A model generated the notes under the pieces. The model had not been told where the DNA came from, made no database searches, and worked only from the letters and a program-made list of their open reading frames with translations. A stretch of 64,000 bases of DNA from CAZYYO01 sp964650965 (GTDB taxonomy: Bacteria > Bacillota > Clostridia > Lachnospirales > Lachnospiraceae): the NCBI GenBank assembly GCA_964650965.1, contig CAZYYO010000003.1, positions 1 through 64,000 of the forward strand. The letters are read 5' to 3'. Numbering within the stretch: the stretch's first letter is position 1; every line of letters begins with the position of its first letter. This document shows, in pieces, positions 60,970-64,000 of this stretch. Made by a program: the position numbers and the translations under genes.

Positions 60970-61617
60970 ATGAATGCAGCAATGATTGCACTGGGATTAA
61001 TCAGTATCATGCTTTTATTGGGAATGATATTTCGTGCCAAAATCCCATTTTTAAGAAACATGTTGGTGCCAGTTAGTGTGATTGCCGGAGTCCTTGGTTT
61101 CATCTTCATGAATACGGTACCATCCATGTTCAGTACAACACTTGGCGGGGCAGATTCTAATATGTTTAATGAGATTGTAAATGTATTATTTACCATATCA
61201 TTTATATCGATTGGACTGGTGGAAACAAAGAAAAAGAACAACCCCAAGCCTGCCGGTGATGGCAAGAAAAAAGCAGGAGGCTCTAGTGTTATGCAGGGAG
61301 CTCTTGCAATGGGAATGGTGTGGTGTGCTCTGTATACCCTGACGCCAGTGATTGGATATTTTGTAATTGAAGTGGTGGGTAAGGCATTTGGTATGAGCGG
61401 TGAATATGGAATGCTGATTCCTTTTGCCTTCTGCCAGGGACCAGGACAGGCAGCAACCTATGGCTTGATTTTTGAAGAAACCTATGGATTTCCAAATGCT
61501 TCTCAAGTGGCAATTTCTTTTGCTGTGATAGGCTTCTTATCCGCCTTTTTGGTAGGTACCCATTGCCAAACTGGGAATGAAGAAGAAAATTGCCAAGTAC
61601 TCCGGCAAGTTAAATGA
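60970..61617 (+). CDS. GltS-like sodium/glutamate symporter, N-terminal half (frameshifted)
   Basis: Residues 1-196 are a normal start of a GltS-family symporter with about five membrane segments, a KKKNNPKPAGDGKKK cytoplasmic loop and FCQGPGQAATYG (about 158-169), the signature region. After FLVG the frame shifts, reads about 18 unrelated residues and stops at 61617. The correct continuation PIAKLGMKKK is found one frame over from about 61556. A tandem GGTAGGTA at 61551-61558 marks a likely 4-base duplication, or a 2-base loss. It follows the dehydrogenase by 12 bases. This is either a real pseudogene or a sequencing error. Confidence 0.75.
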   Translation: MNAAMIALGLISIMLLLGMIFRAKIPFLRNMLVPVSVIAGVLGFIFMNTVPSMFSTTLGGADSNMFNEIVNVLFTISFISIGLVETKKKNNPKPAGDGKKKAGGSSVMQGALAMGMVWCALYTLTPVIGYFVIEVVGKAFGMSGEYGMLIPFAFCQGPGQAATYGLIFEETYGFPNASQVAISFAVIGFLSAFLVGTHCQTGNEEENCQVLRQVK

Positions 61618-62464
61618 GTCTGTAGAAAAAGGTTACTTCCAGCCAGAGGAACAAAGAGAACCTATGGGTAAGGTTACTACCCATACAGGAAGTATTGAGA
61701 CGCTGGCATTTCATTTCGCAGTAATTGGTATCTGCTATATTGTAGCCATCGGTATATCCAAAGCCATTGCATTTATTCCGGTATTTGGACCAACCTTTTC
61801 TAATATGATGTTTTTCTGTGGTATGTTAGCAGCCTATTTGGTTAAATTTATAATGAAGAAATTAAATTGTTATTTCCTTATTAATGGTTCTCTTCAGGGA
61901 AAAATCACAGGCTGGACTTCAGATTTTCTAGTGGTAGCTGCATTTATGGCAGTGAAACTAGAGGTAGTAGGAGACTGGATGATTCCGATTATTATTGAAT
62001 CTGTTGTGATTACGGTGATTACCGTTGTGGCATGTGTTTATTTCGGCACAAGAATTGGCGGAGAAAATGATTTCGAACGAACCCTGGGGCTGTATGGAAC
62101 AGCAACGGGTACAACGCCAAGTGGTCTGGCACTGGTTCGTATGGTGGACCCAAGACTGCAGACCTCTACAGCAGTAGAGCTGGGAATGATGAATATTACC
62201 ATGTTTTTATCAGCGCCAGGTATGATATTCCTTACCATTGGAATGACAGGAGTCATCAGTATGAAACTGATGCTGATTCTTATGGCAATTACAGGAATTA
62301 TATTTATTATCGCGTTAAAGCCGCTGAAGGTATGGAACAAACCAACCTATTCTCTGGCTAAAGGAAGACTAGATATCGCAGAAGGTGCAGAAGCAGAAAC
62401 TGGATTTATCCAGGGTACCTTAAGAGAACAAATTGAAATGATAGAAGTGGACGTTTGGAAATAG
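61577..62464 (+). CDS. GltS-like sodium/glutamate symporter, C-terminal half (frameshifted)
   Basis: The 295-residue frame continues the symporter: six more membrane segments, DFERTLGLYGTATGTTPSGLAL (about residues 170-190) with the second GltS signature, and a C-terminal cytoplasmic tail. The ATG at 61577 has no good ribosome binding site, so separate translation is doubtful. The genuine frame runs back to about 61556, overlapping the end of the upstream half. Together the two halves give a full-length protein of about 500 residues, longer than E. coli GltS because of its loops. The natural substrate need not be glutamate. Confidence 0.7.
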   Translation: MKKKIAKYSGKLNESVEKGYFQPEEQREPMGKVTTHTGSIETLAFHFAVIGICYIVAIGISKAIAFIPVFGPTFSNMMFFCGMLAAYLVKFIMKKLNCYFLINGSLQGKITGWTSDFLVVAAFMAVKLEVVGDWMIPIIIESVVITVITVVACVYFGTRIGGENDFERTLGLYGTATGTTPSGLALVRMVDPRLQTSTAVELGMMNITMFLSAPGMIFLTIGMTGVISMKLMLILMAITGIIFIIALKPLKVWNKPTYSLAKGRLDIAEGAEAETGFIQGTLREQIEMIEVDVWK

Positions 62465-62501
62465 TAGAGCAGAATTGTGCAGGATACAAGGAGGAAACAA
62501 G

Positions 62502-62828
62502 ATGAAAATGATTATGGCGGTTGTAAGACCGGAAAAAGTATACGAAGTAACAACAGCATTATCAGATGCAGGGTTTAATGCATCAACCAAGTGGCAGGTT
62601 GGTGGACGCGGACGTCAGAAGGGCATCCAGGTTGGAGATGTATGCTATGAGGAAATTACAAAAAATGCCATCTTTGTTGTGGTAGATGATGATGCGAAGG
62701 ATGAAGTGGTAGATATCATTATGCAAAGTGCAATTACAGGAGACAGTGGAAATTCTGGAGACGGTAAAGTGTTCGTGCTTCCAGTGGAAGAAAGCTATAC
62801 CATTTCTACGTCCTCAAAGGACAACTAA
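62502..62828 (+). CDS. P-II family nitrogen regulator (NifI-like)
   Basis: The 108-residue protein follows the P-II pattern: MKMIMAVVRPEKVYEVTTAL, GGRGRQKGIQVGDVCYEE, then GDGKVFVLPVEESYTI. The GRGRQKGI-VGDV-Y form resembles the NifI subgroup rather than GlnB, and the uridylylated Tyr of GlnB is not evident. There is a four-residue insertion (AITGDSGNSGDGK) and the usual final RTG reads STS. P-II proteins often control a neighbouring transporter, here the GltS-like symporter 37 bases upstream. The ATG at 62502 follows AAGGAGG. Confidence 0.85.
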   Translation: MKMIMAVVRPEKVYEVTTALSDAGFNASTKWQVGGRGRQKGIQVGDVCYEEITKNAIFVVVDDDAKDEVVDIIMQSAITGDSGNSGDGKVFVLPVEESYTISTSSKDN

Positions 62829-62858
62829 CAAAATCTAAGAACAGGCAGGAGCGAGAAA

Positions 62859-64000
62859 ATGAAACAGATTTATTATAACGGAACAATTATTCCCATGACC
62901 GGAGAGAACCAGACAGCAGAGGCATTGTATGTGGAAAATGGCTTTATTCGCGGGATTGGCACATTGTCAGAGATGACTAGAATGGCTCCTAAATGCAAAA
63001 TGATAGATCTGCAGGGGCATACACTTCTGCCTGGATTTATTGATGGACATTCTCATATGATATCTACAGCGTATGAGCTGATGTTTGGAAATGCCAATCC
63101 ATCCCCCAAGGGAAAATGTGACTCCATTCCTCAAATGGTTACAGAGTTGAAACAGCAGCTTCAGGAGGCACAGCCCAACTTAAAGAAAAATCAGCCCTAT
63201 ATTGCTATGGGGTATGATGAATCTGCATTTCCAGACAAGCAGCCACCATCGAAAAGGGACCTGGATTTAATCTCTCGGGAAATTCCAATCCTTCTGATTC
63301 ATGCTTCTGGTCATAATGCAGTTCTTAATTCCAAAGCCATGGAGATGGCGGGAATTACAGATGACTATGAAATACCAGCAGGTGGCGGAATGCCGAAGTT
63401 TTCAGGAACTAATGAGTACACAGGACTCCTTCAGGAAAACGCCTTTATTCAAATGCAGGCTGATATGAAGATGCCGGGGTTAGGTCAGGTGTTAGAAGCA
63501 ATTGGTCGATGCAGTGAATTATATGCATCTTACGGAATTACTACCGCCCAGGATGCCAAGGTGATGAAGCAGCAGGTTCCATTGGTGAATATTGCTTCCA
63601 GACTTGGCAAGTTAAAGCAGGATGTGGCATGTTATGTTGATCCGGAGGTGGCCCAGGATGTGCTGCCAGTACAGGAACCATGGAAGAATTCATATAAGAG
63701 ACATGTTCGTATGGCAGGCTATAAGCTGTTTTTAGATGGCTCTCCTCAGGCGAAGACGGCCTGGCTTACCCAGCCATATGTTATTCCACCAGCTGGTAAG
63801 GAGGAAGATTATTGTGGCTTTGGTACCATGACGGAGGAAGAGCTGACAGAACATCTGAAGCGCTGCTTCGATAATCACTGGCAGGTAAATGTGCATACCA
63901 ACGGAGATGCAGCGATTGATCAGCTGATAAAATGTTATCGTAAGGTACAGCAGCAGTATCCAAGGGAAGCCAGCCTGCGTCCTGCCTTTATTCATTGTCA
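62859..64000 (+). CDS. Amidohydrolase family protein (YtcJ-like), truncated by window end
   Basis: The visible 380 residues begin at the ATG 6 bases after AGGAG and contain FIDGHSHM with metal-binding His64 and His66, LLIHASGHNAVLNSKAM, and VHTNGDAAID, then FIHCQ at the edge. This matches the Amidohydro_3/YtcJ group of metal-dependent hydrolases, which act on amide, ester or cyclic C-N bonds. It has no stop inside the window. As the last visible gene of the PucR locus, it may release the amine substrate used by the aminotransferase. That is inference. Confidence 0.85.
   Translation, partial: MKQIYYNGTIIPMTGENQTAEALYVENGFIRGIGTLSEMTRMAPKCKMIDLQGHTLLPGFIDGHSHMISTAYELMFGNANPSPKGKCDSIPQMVTELKQQLQEAQPNLKKNQPYIAMGYDESAFPDKQPPSKRDLDLISREIPILLIHASGHNAVLNSKAMEMAGITDDYEIPAGGGMPKFSGTNEYTGLLQENAFIQMQADMKMPGLGQVLEAIGRCSELYASYGITTAQDAKVMKQQVPLVNIASRLGKLKQDVACYVDPEVAQDVLPVQEPWKNSYKRHVRMAGYKLFLDGSPQAKTAWLTQPYVIPPAGKEEDYCGFGTMTEEELTEHLKRCFDNHWQVNVHTNGDAAIDQLIKCYRKVQQQYPREASLRPAFIHC

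Overview
The window looks like a chromosomal segment of an anaerobic, Gram-positive, spore-forming Clostridia bacterium, most likely a gut Lachnospiraceae. Supporting signs are low to moderate GC, strong AGGAGG-type ribosome binding sites, CotF-type spore coat genes, spoVG beside a glgC/glgD pair, an LTA-synthase-like enzyme, a class B sortase, a TPP-riboswitch-controlled ThiT and carbohydrate-utilisation genes. One run of 100 N (12521-12620) shows that this is a scaffold with an unsequenced join.

Layout. 1-4343: an alpha/beta-hydrolase tail, then an operon of a DUF1116 protein, an FdrA-like acyl-CoA-synthetase-fold protein, a 61-residue protein and a divergent acetate-kinase-family enzyme. 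4328-10631: an AraC regulator divergent from a GH2 - GPH symporter - GH43 glycan-utilisation operon, with phased repeats between them. 10624-16990: small regulators and membrane proteins, an XRE-Uma2 fusion, the sequence gap, a YtrA-type GntR/ABC operon, an XRE/DUF3169 pair with three operators, a Cu/Zn-SOD-family gene and two coat-protein genes. 17025-19039: a histidine phosphatase, then a holin/amidase lysis cassette abutting the 3' end of tRNA-Val(CAC). 19158-26130: MarR plus a heterodimeric ABC exporter, then a Co/Ni ECF transporter behind a structured leader.

26166-37199: a sigma-28-like promoter, a 2618-residue repeat surface protein, a class B sortase, a BspA-type LRR protein with a non-canonical sorting signal, and a YhhN-family membrane protein. 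37201-45720: ThiT with its riboswitch, a CDF exporter, an LTA-synthase-like enzyme, a His-rich CsoR repressor, a DMT transporter and a large membrane-anchored protein of unknown function. 45733-50575 (minus strand): murC, a DnaA-box cluster, then dnaD - dnaI/dnaC-like - PRPP synthetase. 50769-56172: glgC-glgD, spoVG and a three-gene PH-domain operon. 56318-64000: a PucR-regulated nitrogen locus with a TSUP permease, an omega-aminotransferase, an iron alcohol dehydrogenase, a frameshifted GltS-like symporter, a NifI-like P-II protein and an amidohydrolase that runs off the end.

The two loci most likely to hold undescribed biochemistry are the left-edge operon, where a kinase with altered catalytic positions stands where carbamate kinase would be expected, and the right-edge locus, which has the gene content of a taurine or omega-amino-acid deamination and reduction pathway. 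All family assignments come from reading motifs by eye. No database search was run.
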